Notes under the pieces: generated by a model
The model's input: the letters and a program-made list of their open reading frames with translations, nothing else
Told to the model about the DNA's origin: nothing
Databases searched by the model: none
In this document: piece after piece, positions 7,174-15,374 of the stretch
Numbering within the stretch: position 1 is the stretch's first letter
Layout of the letters: each line of letters begins with the position of its first letter
Program-made: the position numbers and the translations under genes
Virus record (IMG/VR): IMGVR_UViG_3300008448_000127
Span: 1 to 51,414 of that record
Reading direction: 5' to 3' (one strand)
Length of the DNA stretch: 51,414 nucleotides
Source: a virus

Positions 7174-8019
7174 CTACTTAAAATGTATTTGAAGATCAGG
7201 GATCATGACCTCTGGAGTGATGACAGTAACAGATTTGTAGTCGGGTGTAAAGGTAATTTCTGATATAGAAGCTGATGCGGTGATACCCAGCTTGCGGACA
7301 GATGCCTGAATGGCTGGCTGGAACTTAATGCTGGTCGTACCCAGCTTAATGGTTGGTTCACCAGGCCACTGCATGAGCAGTCCCAGCTTATCGTTCTTGT
7401 AGTTGCGATCCTTCATCAGTTTCTGGAAGATGAAAGGCACACTGTCAGGCAGGTTGATGTCGTACTCAAACCAACCGCTGTAGGTTACGTCTTCCTGTTT
7501 GGCATCAGATGCTGCTTTGTGAGCATTAGCGATTGCAGTCTGCTGAGACAGGTACTCTGCCAGAATGTAAACTATGGCTTCAGGTGATGCTTCGACATCA
7601 GCAGTTGCCGTAACAGTTTCTGGAGAAGAAGATACCGCTGGTTGGAACCAGTACTCAGAAGGAATGACTTTGATCTTCTGTCCGTGGTCACGGTTAGATA
7701 CTGACCAGTCAACGATGTTCTCAGGCTTTCCACCAGACTCAAGGAAGCGTTTTTTACCAGCAGGGCAGGCAGGGCAGTAGTCGCCAATAGCCAAGTAGCG
7801 TTCAGGCTGTGGTGCTGCTTTGACTGCTGTGCTGAAGGTGACTTGAGGGAGTGATGGTGATGGTTCGACGATAGGTGCGTCTGGAGGCACAGGAACCTCG
7901 TCAGACGGCTTGGGTTGTTCGATAGGTGGTTTGGGTTGGATCAGTTTCTCAAAGCGTTCTCGGGCATCCTGTGCGACCAGAGAGGGCGTGAGAAGAAGGA
8001 ACAGAAGGATGGTTCTCAT
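7174..8019 (-). CDS. Secreted protein with CPAC thioredoxin-like motif (281 aa)
   Basis: The N-terminus MRTILLFLLLTPSLVAQ is a clear Sec signal peptide with likely cleavage after VAQ or nearby. A Pro-rich spacer (IQPKPPIEQPKP...VPVPPDAP) follows. Near residue 83, YCPACPAGKKRF resembles the CxxC active site of thioredoxin or glutaredoxin folds, so a periplasmic or surface redox or binding role is possible. The C-terminal half is unassigned. ATG follows the upstream stop closely (TACTAAAATG). Its place beside the lysis genes suggests export during late infection, but that is inference. Confidence 0.65.
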   Translation of the reverse strand: MRTILLFLLLTPSLVAQDARERFEKLIQPKPPIEQPKPSDEVPVPPDAPIVEPSPSLPQVTFSTAVKAAPQPERYLAIGDYCPACPAGKKRFLESGGKPENIVDWSVSNRDHGQKIKVIPSEYWFQPAVSSSPETVTATADVEASPEAIVYILAEYLSQQTAIANAHKAASDAKQEDVTYSGWFEYDINLPDSVPFIFQKLMKDRNYKNDKLGLLMQWPGEPTIKLGTTSIKFQPAIQASVRKLGITASASISEITFTPDYKSVTVITPEVMIPDLQIHFK

Positions 8020-8020
8020 T

Positions 8021-8185
8021 TTAGTACCCCGACATTAAGAGGTCGTACAGTGTACGATTGAATGGTCTGAAGAAGTAGAAGGCGTTGGGGGATCGTTTAA
8101 GGATGTAGGCGAGTGTCTGGACATCGCGGACGGTGGGGGTTCGGTAGCCGTCGTTGTCCATGATCAGGAGGGTGGTTGTGATCAT
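8021..8185 (-). CDS. Small hypothetical protein (54 aa)
   Basis: The start is set by an ATGA overlap with the end of the peptidase gene (ATG 8185-8183). A longer upstream reading would sit wholly inside that gene. The product (MITTTLLIMDNDGYRTPTV...) ends with an aromatic, basic region (FYFFRPFNRTLYDLL). Unrecognised. Confidence 0.55.
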   Translation of the reverse strand: MITTTLLIMDNDGYRTPTVRDVQTLAYILKRSPNAFYFFRPFNRTLYDLLMSGY

Positions 8186-9042
8186 GCGATCATTCCAGTA
8201 GATGGACTGAAGATATTGTCGGGGATGAACTTCAGTTCTCGGTCCCAATCGACCACTCGTGGTTCTGGGGAAGAAAGATCAGAGCAACCGATGGTTACAG
8301 TCCATTTGTCCTTGTCCTGTCCGTCGATGAATGATCTGGATTGGAAGCTAAAGCCGTTCTTGCCATAGTTAGCGTAGTGGCTGTTCGCTTCAACCAGGAA
8401 CACTTCACCGTTGATAGTGATCCAGTCAATGTACGCTCTTGCGTGACCACCTCCGCCGGAAACGAATCGTCGGCAGATACCGTTCGAGTCGGGTTTCCAG
8501 TTACCCCATGCTCCACCTACGACAACAGCACCTTGACCTGCCTGTAGGAAACGCAGGATCTGATCAAACCCATGCAATTCAAGAGAGTAACCAATCTTCC
8601 AGTTTGCTGCGATGTCCCAGCAGTCTCTGGGGAAAGGAAAGTTGTAATCGACTTTGTAGGGATACTCAGCGATACCGTTGTTGTCGATGTCTTCTGGAAG
8701 GAAACCTTTGGTCTTACCTGCCTGAACAACGCCGTGGATGGTGGCACCGTTATCTCCACGAATGTTAGAGACTTCCTGACCTCGACGATAGGACCACAGC
8801 GGATTGAACTGTCGCCACACGCCTGTCTTTAGGTAGTGTGTAACCTCTGCTGTACCAGTGACACCAAACCCAGCACATGAATTCATCTGGTGCTGGTCAT
8901 CTCGTCGCATCAAGTCTTTGATACCACGAGTCTCCGGTACATCACCACAGACAAGGGACATGATATCGAACTTGATACATTGAGCAGTCAATGCTGCACG
9001 TTCTTCTCGTCGTGGATCGTAGCCAGTGAAAGAGAATGCCAT
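8182..9042 (-). CDS. Papain-like (C1-type) cysteine peptidase (286 aa)
   Basis: The catalytic triad of the papain fold is visible in order. QHQMNSCAGFG (about residue 51) carries the oxyanion Gln and nucleophile Cys. GGGGHARAYIDW (about 198) carries the His. VEANSHYANYG (about 215) carries the Asn. There is no signal peptide. A phage peptidase in the lysis/holin neighbourhood might cleave cell-surface protein or peptide cross-links, or act in virion entry; the substrate is not evident. The upstream gene ends just before it and the next gene overlaps by ATGA. A variant polar motif lies at 8262. Confidence 0.75.
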   Translation of the reverse strand: MAFSFTGYDPRREERAALTAQCIKFDIMSLVCGDVPETRGIKDLMRRDDQHQMNSCAGFGVTGTAEVTHYLKTGVWRQFNPLWSYRRGQEVSNIRGDNGATIHGVVQAGKTKGFLPEDIDNNGIAEYPYKVDYNFPFPRDCWDIAANWKIGYSLELHGFDQILRFLQAGQGAVVVGGAWGNWKPDSNGICRRFVSGGGGHARAYIDWITINGEVFLVEANSHYANYGKNGFSFQSRSFIDGQDKDKWTVTIGCSDLSSPEPRVVDWDRELKFIPDNIFSPSTGMIA

Positions 9043-9045
9043 TGT

Positions 9046-9174
9046 TTAGTCTCCGAATGACTCTGATGGTTGTGAAAGACGCAGCATTGTTGTAAGGTCG
9101 AACACTACGCAAGCATCGACCATCGAGGTGTAGTATCGTTTTTGATCGGGTACGTAGTAGACAAGTCCAACCAT
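9046..9174 (-). CDS. Small hypothetical protein (42 aa)
   Basis: ATG overlaps the stop of the previous gene as TGATG (9176-9172). The product MVGLVYYVPDQKRYYTSMVD... stops at TAA 9048-9046, three bases before the peptidase start. It fits the tight gene packing, but no family is recognised. Confidence 0.5.
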   Translation of the reverse strand: MVGLVYYVPDQKRYYTSMVDACVVFDLTTMLRLSQPSESFGD

Positions 9175-9653
9175 CAGAACTTCCTGTCTTTAAGTTTCTG
9201 GGAAAGAGAAGTAGCGTCGGCAGGCTTGGCAGCAACAGCTTTAGCGTCGGTAATGTAAGCATCGTAGGCTGCTGTATACGCTGCCTGCTGAGCGTTGTTG
9301 AGCCACTGAAGACGTGCGTCATCGTCTTTCATGGAGGGTCCTTCAGTAGCGTAGGACTTCCATACTTCCGACAACAGATCACGATAATCGTCAGCACACT
9401 TGTCAAGACGGTCGGTGACCACTACAGGAGCAGGGTTTGGTTCAGGAGTGGGGCTTGGAGTTTCTGAGGAAAGAAGGAAGTAGATACTGACTGCTGGAAT
9501 GATTAGTGATCTGAAACTGAACTTACCAGTACTTGATGGTTTCAGTTTAGCGAGCCAGCCTTTAATGGTTTCCATGGAAGGTTTGGGTACTGTTGCCAGC
9601 ACCACAAGTGCAGCAACAATAATTGCCTTGGTTTGGTTATCGAGAGTGATCAT
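9174..9653 (-). CDS. Membrane protein, possible holin or spanin-like (159 aa)
   Basis: The start at 9653 (MITLDNQTKAIIV) is chosen because AAAGGAAC precedes it; an upstream reading would run through non-coding DNA. Two hydrophobic segments, about residues 10-24 (AIIVAALVVLATV) and 50-64 (LIIPAVSIYFLLS), are followed by a Pro-rich linker and an Ala/Asp-rich helical tail. The layout and position between a holin-like gene and a peptidase suggest a lysis or envelope role. The polar motif lies at 9195, 9461 and, just before the start, 9671. Confidence 0.6.
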   Translation of the reverse strand: MITLDNQTKAIIVAALVVLATVPKPSMETIKGWLAKLKPSSTGKFSFRSLIIPAVSIYFLLSSETPSPTPEPNPAPVVVTDRLDKCADDYRDLLSEVWKSYATEGPSMKDDDARLQWLNNAQQAAYTAAYDAYITDAKAVAAKPADATSLSQKLKDRKF

Positions 9654-9711
9654 GTTTGTTCCTTTGAGTCTTTCTGGAGTGAACAGTAAAGAAATGAGGG
9701 TGTTGTGATAT

Positions 9712-9882
9712 TCAGGCTTTCTTCTTGTCGAGCACTGACCAGATGACTCCGATTGCAGCGACCAACCCGCCGACGATGATATCGACGGTAGCACTATCGC
9801 TGAGTCCTTTGGATACAATGATTGCTCCACCGATAGAGGTTAGAGCGTGACGAACTAAACCTAGTACGACATCTTTACTCAT
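9712..9882 (-). CDS. Putative holin (Pam3-gp28-like, 56 aa)
   Basis: MSKDVVLGLVRHALTSIGGAI..., then a second hydrophobic stretch (IIVGGLVAAIGVIWSVLDKKK). The RHALTSxGG start and WSxxxKK end match the small Pam3-gp28 type of putative phage holin. It would form lesions in the inner membrane to time lysis. GGAG precedes the ATG, and the start overlaps the end of the upstream gene by ATGA. Confidence 0.75.
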   Translation of the reverse strand: MSKDVVLGLVRHALTSIGGAIIVSKGLSDSATVDIIVGGLVAAIGVIWSVLDKKKA

Positions 9883-10094
9883 TTTTCATCTCCAGGTAGC
9901 CTTGGAATAAACGGGATGTACTCAGAGTCAGAGGAGCCAGCAGCATCTGTGAAGCGTGACAAGTACCATAGTTGTCCACAGTACTTACAAAACTTTAGTT
10001 TTAGTGCTGTGGGGATGGTGGTTGTTCCTTTGTAGGTTTGCAGGTCTTCCGAAGGGTGACAACATTCACGTTCTGTTGTGACTTTGATCTTCAT
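9879..10094 (-). CDS. Small zinc-ribbon protein (71 aa)
   Basis: The product contains RECCHP and, 24 residues on, CKYCGQLW, which together could form a four-ligand zinc ribbon. It starts at an ATGA overlap with the HNH gene and ends in one with the holin gene. The role is unknown; small zinc ribbons often pair with nucleic acid or act in protein contacts. Confidence 0.6.
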   Translation of the reverse strand: MKIKVTTERECCHPSEDLQTYKGTTTIPTALKLKFCKYCGQLWYLSRFTDAAGSSDSEYIPFIPRLPGDEK

Positions 10095-10381
10095 GCTCGC
10101 TTCCTTCCTTCGTTCTCTTTCTGGGTCTTATCGTAGTGGCAGGTGATGCACAGGGTTTGGAGGTTTCCATCACAGTCAGGTCCGCCGTCTGCCAGTCCTA
10201 ACCTATGATCCACTTCTAGATTGTATTCAGGGTACGCTTCCTTACATATCTGACAAGTGTACTCATCTCTTTCGAGGATTCGGAATCGGTCTTTGGTTCG
10301 GCCTTTTCGTCGGGACAGGCCGGACTGGTGGGGTAGTGCTTTGTTCGGATTGGGTATCTTGACTGAAGGATAGAGTGACAT
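10091..10381 (-). CDS. HNH endonuclease (96 aa)
   Basis: A compact HNH nuclease. CQIC (zinc), then LEVDHRLGLADGGPD (the first His region), then DGNLQTLCITCHYDKT (the Asn and His with the second CxxC) follow in the standard order. In HK97-type phages such proteins aid packaging-linked cleavage, but others are free-standing. This gene is far from the terminase genes. Its first 119 bases overlap the 3' end of the ATPase gene in another frame, which is a long overlap for this genome. Confidence 0.8.
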   Translation of the reverse strand: MSLYPSVKIPNPNKALPHQSGLSRRKGRTKDRFRILERDEYTCQICKEAYPEYNLEVDHRLGLADGGPDCDGNLQTLCITCHYDKTQKENEGRKRA

Positions 10382-11654
10382 TTTCTTCTACCAACCTAAA
10401 GGCATCACGAATCCACTTAGCACACTTCAGGGTTTGAATAGCACGACCACGAGCAGGACGGTTATCGGTATCGTTGGGGATGAAGATACCGAGACTGATC
10501 AGATCATCGATTCGTCTGCTGATTGTTTCCAGAGGGATGGAGCACTGGAAGCTGATAGCAGTCTTGGTCAGACCAGCAGCGGAAAGTGCCACTGTTCGAA
10601 TGATATTATGCTGACGAGAGAATGCTGTGTCCAGTGCAACCTTGGTGAGAAGTGTACGAATCTGCTGAGTAATGGAATCCGTACCCAGGACGTAGCATAG
10701 ACAAAGAGCAAGACGGGACAACTGTTTGACTACGCGAGTTGAGGCTTCTGGGCGAGCATCGTACAGTAGTTCAGAGTTGCCGAACTCTTTGCTCCGAGGT
10801 GCTTGGGCACGGCTACAGGCGATCATATCGGCTAACGCTTGAATGAGATCCACGTCCATGGTGGTATATTTTGGCCGCAGTACGTCATCAGTTCTGATTC
10901 TGGAGTGAAGGAAGCTAAGGAATCCTGCAGTATAGGCCCGTTGCTTCGGGAAGGATCGAGAGTCACCTGCGTCGTTTCCTTCGAAGTTGGTTCGTGCGGT
11001 GGATTCAAAGATAGACTGAACAGCCTTCGAGTTTCTTCTGGTTTCAACATCGCGAGTAGTCTCAAGGCGACAATGAAGGAAACGCTCTCCAAGGGCAGCC
11101 ATATTGAGAGAATAAATCCGTTCAGTAATTCCAATGACCATACCAAATGCGATATTGGTAAACGATGCTGAAACGCCGTTACGGTAATGAGCTTCGAGAC
11201 TGCCATCGAAGATATCACGCAACTCCCCATAAACGTTTGCCAGTTGCTGCGGAGTACTTTCCAGAAGGAGGGTGCCGTCTTTGACCACAACGCACTTTCC
11301 CTGGAGCATTGGTATGAGGTGAGATCCTTGTCGAGAGCCAGAAACCAGTCCGGTAAACTTCGACAGAGGGCGAGTATGCAGTTCATCAGAAGACAGCAGT
11401 TCGCATATAGTCGATTTACCACTGGAAGGTGCTCCTACTAAGTACATCCAAAGAGGGTCACCATCGAATGCAACAGCAATATGAACTGCCATACAAAGTG
11501 CCATACAATCTTCGAGTGACTGTGTAACGCTCATACCGGACTTGTACACTTCCATCAGTTTGTGGAAGGAGTCACAAGCCTGTGGCTGGACTGTTACCAC
11601 TTCGTCCAGTTTAACTTCTGAGAGGTAGGATTTGATCAGTTCGATGAAGTTCAT
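10263..11654 (-). CDS. P-loop ATPase, primase-helicase or replication-type (463 aa)
   Basis: Start at 11654, where ATGA overlaps the upstream methyltransferase gene. Walker A reads GAPSSGKST (about residue 75), with a likely Walker B near VVVKDGT. Sensor-like residues follow in ERFLHCRLE. The C-terminal region (about 360-420) looks like a winged helix (AAGLTKTAISFQCSIPLETISRRIDDL). This layout resembles DUF927/D5-type or other phage replicative helicase-like ATPases, and the gene sits beside primase and DNA polymerase. It probably unwinds or remodels DNA in replication, but the exact family is uncertain. The tail is Pro/Arg-rich where it overlaps the HNH gene. Confidence 0.65.
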   Translation of the reverse strand: MNFIELIKSYLSEVKLDEVVTVQPQACDSFHKLMEVYKSGMSVTQSLEDCMALCMAVHIAVAFDGDPLWMYLVGAPSSGKSTICELLSSDELHTRPLSKFTGLVSGSRQGSHLIPMLQGKCVVVKDGTLLLESTPQQLANVYGELRDIFDGSLEAHYRNGVSASFTNIAFGMVIGITERIYSLNMAALGERFLHCRLETTRDVETRRNSKAVQSIFESTARTNFEGNDAGDSRSFPKQRAYTAGFLSFLHSRIRTDDVLRPKYTTMDVDLIQALADMIACSRAQAPRSKEFGNSELLYDARPEASTRVVKQLSRLALCLCYVLGTDSITQQIRTLLTKVALDTAFSRQHNIIRTVALSAAGLTKTAISFQCSIPLETISRRIDDLISLGIFIPNDTDNRPARGRAIQTLKCAKWIRDAFRLVEENVTLSFSQDTQSEQSTTPPVRPVPTKRPNQRPIPNPRKR

Positions 11655-12280
11655 CGTTTGCGTCCGTTCGTAAATTTCTGGGAAGGAATCAGTGATCCCC
11701 ACTGGTTAGCCATAGCTTCAGCAATACCGGAGTAAGTTATCGATCGTAGCTTACCTCTGTCTGGTGAAGGTGACATCTTCCAGATGTTCTGATCACGCCC
11801 TTCGACTATGTTTGTGGGGGTAAGTGGTGGTAGATTCTTCAACCAAAGGCAGGTTGCTTTTGTCTCACCATGACCGAACATCCAGGGTTGAATGATTTGA
11901 TCTGGTTTGCGATACAAGCGAGACATAATACCGATCGGGTTCTCGATACACAACCTATGGCATTTTAGTTGGGTGCATAACGTAAAGAAGTCAACACCTT
12001 GTTGTCGTAGGATCTGCCCTTCTTCGGCTGTGTACTTCTTGCAGCCATGGGTCATTGCTTTGTTGTTACTGACTGTGAGATACGTACAAGGTGGGTGAGC
12101 AATGATCAGGTGCCAGTGGAGGTTCAGTGCGATTAAACGCTCCAACGGCATCTCGAAGTGCTTCATCTCAAACTCAGACGGTTCTGAGGGTAAGATGTCA
12201 CACGACCAGGCATCGTGCCCACGTCTTCGGAAGGCGTCCCTCACAGCACCGCTGAACTCGCAGGCAACAAGTACACGCAT
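11651..12280 (-). CDS. DNA cytosine methyltransferase-like protein (209 aa)
   Basis: The N-terminus MRVLVACEFSGAVRDAFRRRGHDAWSCD is a SAM-binding loop of the C5-cytosine type. It is followed by IIAHPPCTY (PPC, the catalytic Cys motif) and IENPIG (an ENV-like motif). The protein is shorter than restriction-linked enzymes (about 300+ residues) and appears to lack a full target-recognition domain, as in small phage Dcm-like proteins. It may modify phage DNA against host nucleases, or may be a degenerate member. It sits among replication genes; polar motif at 11675. Confidence 0.7.
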   Translation of the reverse strand: MRVLVACEFSGAVRDAFRRRGHDAWSCDILPSEPSEFEMKHFEMPLERLIALNLHWHLIIAHPPCTYLTVSNNKAMTHGCKKYTAEEGQILRQQGVDFFTLCTQLKCHRLCIENPIGIMSRLYRKPDQIIQPWMFGHGETKATCLWLKNLPPLTPTNIVEGRDQNIWKMSPSPDRGKLRSITYSGIAEAMANQWGSLIPSQKFTNGRKR

Positions 12281-12281
12281 G

Positions 12282-13052
12282 TCACTTTCCTTGGGAGTTA
12301 TACAGATCGCGGATATCGAACTTGTCAGGAATTTCTGAGTGAGTAGGTACAGTCACCAGTGACCAGTCGATGTACTGGAGAGACTTGATTGTATGCCCTG
12401 ACGATTTCACTCGTCGGGCTACTGACTGCACACCAAGCCTTCCAGCTTCGTCGTTATCAAACAGCAGGACAACGTGCTTGTCTTCCAGCACATGGAGGTA
12501 AGAGCTACTGAAACCAGAGCCACACGTACCAAGGATGTCAGGTTTATCGTAACCTGCTGGTAGTCGTGACCCTGCTTGCTTCATGATCAGGTAGTCGCCA
12601 TGACCTTCAGCAACCCAGACTGTATCAGACCCAGATAATGTTGACAGACCCAAGATACTGCAATTCCAGGGCTTGGGCGAGGCGTAGATAATGCCTGTCG
12701 TGGTATCATATTTGTGGATAGCAACGATGTCGCCCTTCACGTTCCTGACTGGAAACATGAAGTTGGTTCCATCTGACTTGATCCCTTCTGAGCGGAGTAT
12801 AAATGGCTGGACTCCTTTCTTCAGAGTGCAGAAGCGTTTAGCCTGTTGCATCGTAAGTTCTGGGAGTTGAGAGTACCATTCACGCATCAGGGTTAAGGCG
12901 TTACCTGTCTGTTTGCATCGGTAACACTGAAAGACATGTCCTTCATCTTTGCTGACTGAAAGTTTATCTTCAGCACCACACCATAAGCACGACATGATGT
13001 AGTCTTTGTCGGTATCGTTATAGGAGAGTTCAAGGTGGTCAAGTAGTTTCAT
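12282..13052 (-). CDS. DNA primase (zinc finger plus TOPRIM, 256 aa)
   Basis: The start is the ATG of a TAATG junction at 13052. The N-terminal zinc finger is CLWC...CYRC (about residues 23-45). The TOPRIM domain shows VAEGHGD (catalytic Glu, about 150) and LLFDNDEAG (the Asp-x-Asp pair, about 200). The protein should make RNA primers for the PolA-type polymerase encoded just upstream in transcription order. The helicase domain found in T7-like primases is absent; the separate ATPase gene at 10263 may supply it. Confidence 0.85.
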   Translation of the reverse strand: MKLLDHLELSYNDTDKDYIMSCLWCGAEDKLSVSKDEGHVFQCYRCKQTGNALTLMREWYSQLPELTMQQAKRFCTLKKGVQPFILRSEGIKSDGTNFMFPVRNVKGDIVAIHKYDTTTGIIYASPKPWNCSILGLSTLSGSDTVWVAEGHGDYLIMKQAGSRLPAGYDKPDILGTCGSGFSSSYLHVLEDKHVVLLFDNDEAGRLGVQSVARRVKSSGHTIKSLQYIDWSLVTVPTHSEIPDKFDIRDLYNSQGK

Positions 13053-13285
13053 TAGATCATTCCTATGACTAAGCCGCATACGGCACAACGTCTGATATCC
13101 CATGCGTATGCTGGCGTGTCGTAAACTAGTAACTCTACCTGTTGATGGTTACAAGGTTTGCTCATGAACTCTGTTATTTCTTCGGGTGAGGCTTCACGGA
13201 TGTTTGCTGCTCCGCAGTTCCCATCAATTCTTCTAGGTTCATTTGCCGTTTCTATGAAGTACTTCGGTGTGCTAGCTACAGACAT
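13052..13285 (-). CDS. Small hypothetical protein with Cys pairs (77 aa)
   Basis: It lies between the polymerase and primase genes, overlapping the polymerase end by 10 bases and the primase start by TAATG. GGAAA precedes its ATG. Cys residues at CNHQQ and CAVCGLVIG could bind zinc. No family recognised. Confidence 0.55.
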   Translation of the reverse strand: MSVASTPKYFIETANEPRRIDGNCGAANIREASPEEITEFMSKPCNHQQVELLVYDTPAYAWDIRRCAVCGLVIGMI

Positions 13286-15261
13286 ATCTTTGTTTCCTTA
13301 TCCCAGCGGTGAGTGATTAAGTTTGCTTCAACAGGGGCATGAATGCCGTATTCGCTTGCCGCCTGTTCCATAAGTGATACGAGGTTACGCACATGCTTCT
13401 TCGGCACACGAACAGGTACTTCGAAATCGACCTCGTCGTGAACTTGGAGTGCAATTCGCCCTTCAGGATATTCTGAGAGAAGATAGTCGTCGCATAGACG
13501 CATGGCACGTTTGACGATGACTCCTTCAGCACCCTGGACAATGTAGTTTACTCCAGCATGTGCCGCTTTCTCAATACGACCTGTCCACTTATTGACATGT
13601 TCTTTGAGTTCCAGTGGGTAGTCACCAAGTGTAAGTACGTATCCCTGTTCGTTGATTAGTTCCTTTGTTTGCTCGATGAAGGCGTGAGCATTAGGGAAGA
13701 GAGTCGTAACAGTGTCCCAGAGACCAGCGATTCCTGCCGTAGCTTCGATCTTCTTAGGAGACGCTCCGAAGACGAACCCGAAATTGACATTCTTCGCAAC
13801 ACGACGCTGGGCCTTTGTTGGTGACTGGCTGTCGGGTACATTGAATATCTTTCTGGCAACGAAGTCATGGGCGTCCCATCCTCTGTTGAAGGCATCCATC
13901 ATTTCCTGTTCATTGGTGACGTTAGCAAAGATACGTAGTTGTAGCTGGGAGTAATCCATTGTTAACCACCACTTGCCAGGAGGTGGTCCGAAGACTGATC
14001 GCATTGACGGTGAAGCCTGCAGCCACTTAGCAATGTCAGGTGCATCGTCTTCGTATGGGTTACCAGCCTTCGTGATATTCTGGGCGTTAGGATTGTTGCT
14101 GCTGAAGCGTGTGGTCTTGGTGCCCACGATGTTGAACGAAGGGTGGATGAAGCCTGATGAACTTCTGGCATGGTAGTACGACTGAAGAGAAGTTAGTTTC
14201 TTCTCATACTTCTTCTTGCTTAGATACGCTCCCAGGAATCGGTGTACAGGACTTCCCGGTTCTGCATCTTCATGCAGTGCGAGGATGGTTTTGGCATCGA
14301 CTGACGGACTTCCTGTTTTGGCTGACTTGGTGATGGGTTCGAGTTTAAGTTTACCGAAGAGGTATTCTCGGAGATTGTGGTCAGTAATGTGATCAATGCC
14401 TGAAAGTTTGCTAGTTTCGGCAGTGAGCAGTTGTATGAATCGTTCACAAGCATCAATTGACTCCTTCAGTTCAGGGATGTTGACCCACAGACCAATAGTT
14501 TCCATCTTCCAGGTAATGTGCTCTACCTGTTTGTTGATCTCCAGTAGTTCCGTAGTCTGTTCACCGTGACGAGATAGTAGTTCGTGGAAATACATTTCAG
14601 CCAGTTCAAACGTATTGACACAGTCCGCTTTAAGATAGCGAAGCATGACGTTCTTGAGGACTGAGTCCGGGAGTTTAGGTCTTCTGGGTTGCGGAATAAG
14701 TGCGAGTACTGCGTCAGGGAGCCAAAAGTCAGATCGGTTCCATTTGCTGGACGATCCGTACATCTTAAATGTTGGGTGATTTCCGTCACGTCTTGCAATG
14801 TCCCACCTGCTGCAGATATCCTGGAGTGCCTTGGTCTCGACGAGTCTTCGGCATTTATTAACGGCATTGATCAGTTCCTTATCTTCCGGGTAACCTTTAC
14901 CTAAGTATTTCTGAGTGAGAACATCAAGTGAAAGTTCGTCAGTGCTACAGTGGAGGTGGGCAAGGATAGTGGTGTCTACGATCCTTTTCCAGAACGAGGC
15001 TTCTGTTGGTTCTTGCCAGTCGTAGATTCCGGCTTCGCAGAGTGCTCTAAGGTCGAAGTGGGCGTTGTGGAAGGAGATGATGTCTGCGTTGTCAAAAGCG
15101 TTTCTAAGAGACTTCGGATGCTCTTTAGTTCTTCGACGAGTGACTGGATCAATTCCAACTGTTGACGATTTGAATGTGGTTCCATCGTAGATTCCAATAC
15201 TGAAGGTGGTGCAGCCATTTCTAAGCCAAAGACCCGTCGTCTCCGTATCTGCTGCAATCAT
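13276..15261 (-). CDS. DNA polymerase I family (A family) with 3'-5' exonuclease (661 aa)
   Basis: Start at 15261 (MIAADTETTGLW): GGAAG lies at good spacing before it, while the upstream in-frame ATG would overrun this site. The exonuclease motif I is DTET at the very N-terminus, and SFHNAHFDLRAL follows as exo II. Polymerase motif A is MDYSQLQLRIF (about 460), motif B QRRVAKNVNFGFVFGA (about 510) and motif C LQVHDEVDFE (about 625). The protein replicates phage DNA. Motif-B position F/Y lies in VNFGFVFG, a site where variants affect strand displacement and fidelity. Polar motif at 14908. Confidence 0.92.
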   Translation of the reverse strand: MIAADTETTGLWLRNGCTTFSIGIYDGTTFKSSTVGIDPVTRRRTKEHPKSLRNAFDNADIISFHNAHFDLRALCEAGIYDWQEPTEASFWKRIVDTTILAHLHCSTDELSLDVLTQKYLGKGYPEDKELINAVNKCRRLVETKALQDICSRWDIARRDGNHPTFKMYGSSSKWNRSDFWLPDAVLALIPQPRRPKLPDSVLKNVMLRYLKADCVNTFELAEMYFHELLSRHGEQTTELLEINKQVEHITWKMETIGLWVNIPELKESIDACERFIQLLTAETSKLSGIDHITDHNLREYLFGKLKLEPITKSAKTGSPSVDAKTILALHEDAEPGSPVHRFLGAYLSKKKYEKKLTSLQSYYHARSSSGFIHPSFNIVGTKTTRFSSNNPNAQNITKAGNPYEDDAPDIAKWLQASPSMRSVFGPPPGKWWLTMDYSQLQLRIFANVTNEQEMMDAFNRGWDAHDFVARKIFNVPDSQSPTKAQRRVAKNVNFGFVFGASPKKIEATAGIAGLWDTVTTLFPNAHAFIEQTKELINEQGYVLTLGDYPLELKEHVNKWTGRIEKAAHAGVNYIVQGAEGVIVKRAMRLCDDYLLSEYPEGRIALQVHDEVDFEVPVRVPKKHVRNLVSLMEQAASEYGIHAPVEANLITHRWDKETKICL

Positions 15262-15315
15262 TTTACGTGCTTCCAAATTAGGCGTCTGTGTTTATTGTAA
15301 GGCACGGTAATACTC

Positions 15316-15347
15316 CGAAAAAGAAAGCCAGCGGATTAGGCTGGCTT
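15316..15347 (-). terminator. Minus-strand terminator before the polymerase gene
   Basis: AAGCCAGC / GCTGGCTT (15325-15332 with 15340-15347), loop of 7 bases. On the minus strand it is followed by TTTCTTTTTC. It separates the SSB-like gene from the polymerase gene and would lower readthrough into replication genes. Confidence 0.8.
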
Positions 15348-15374
15348 GGGTGTGAGTAATCAGTTCTTTCGTAT

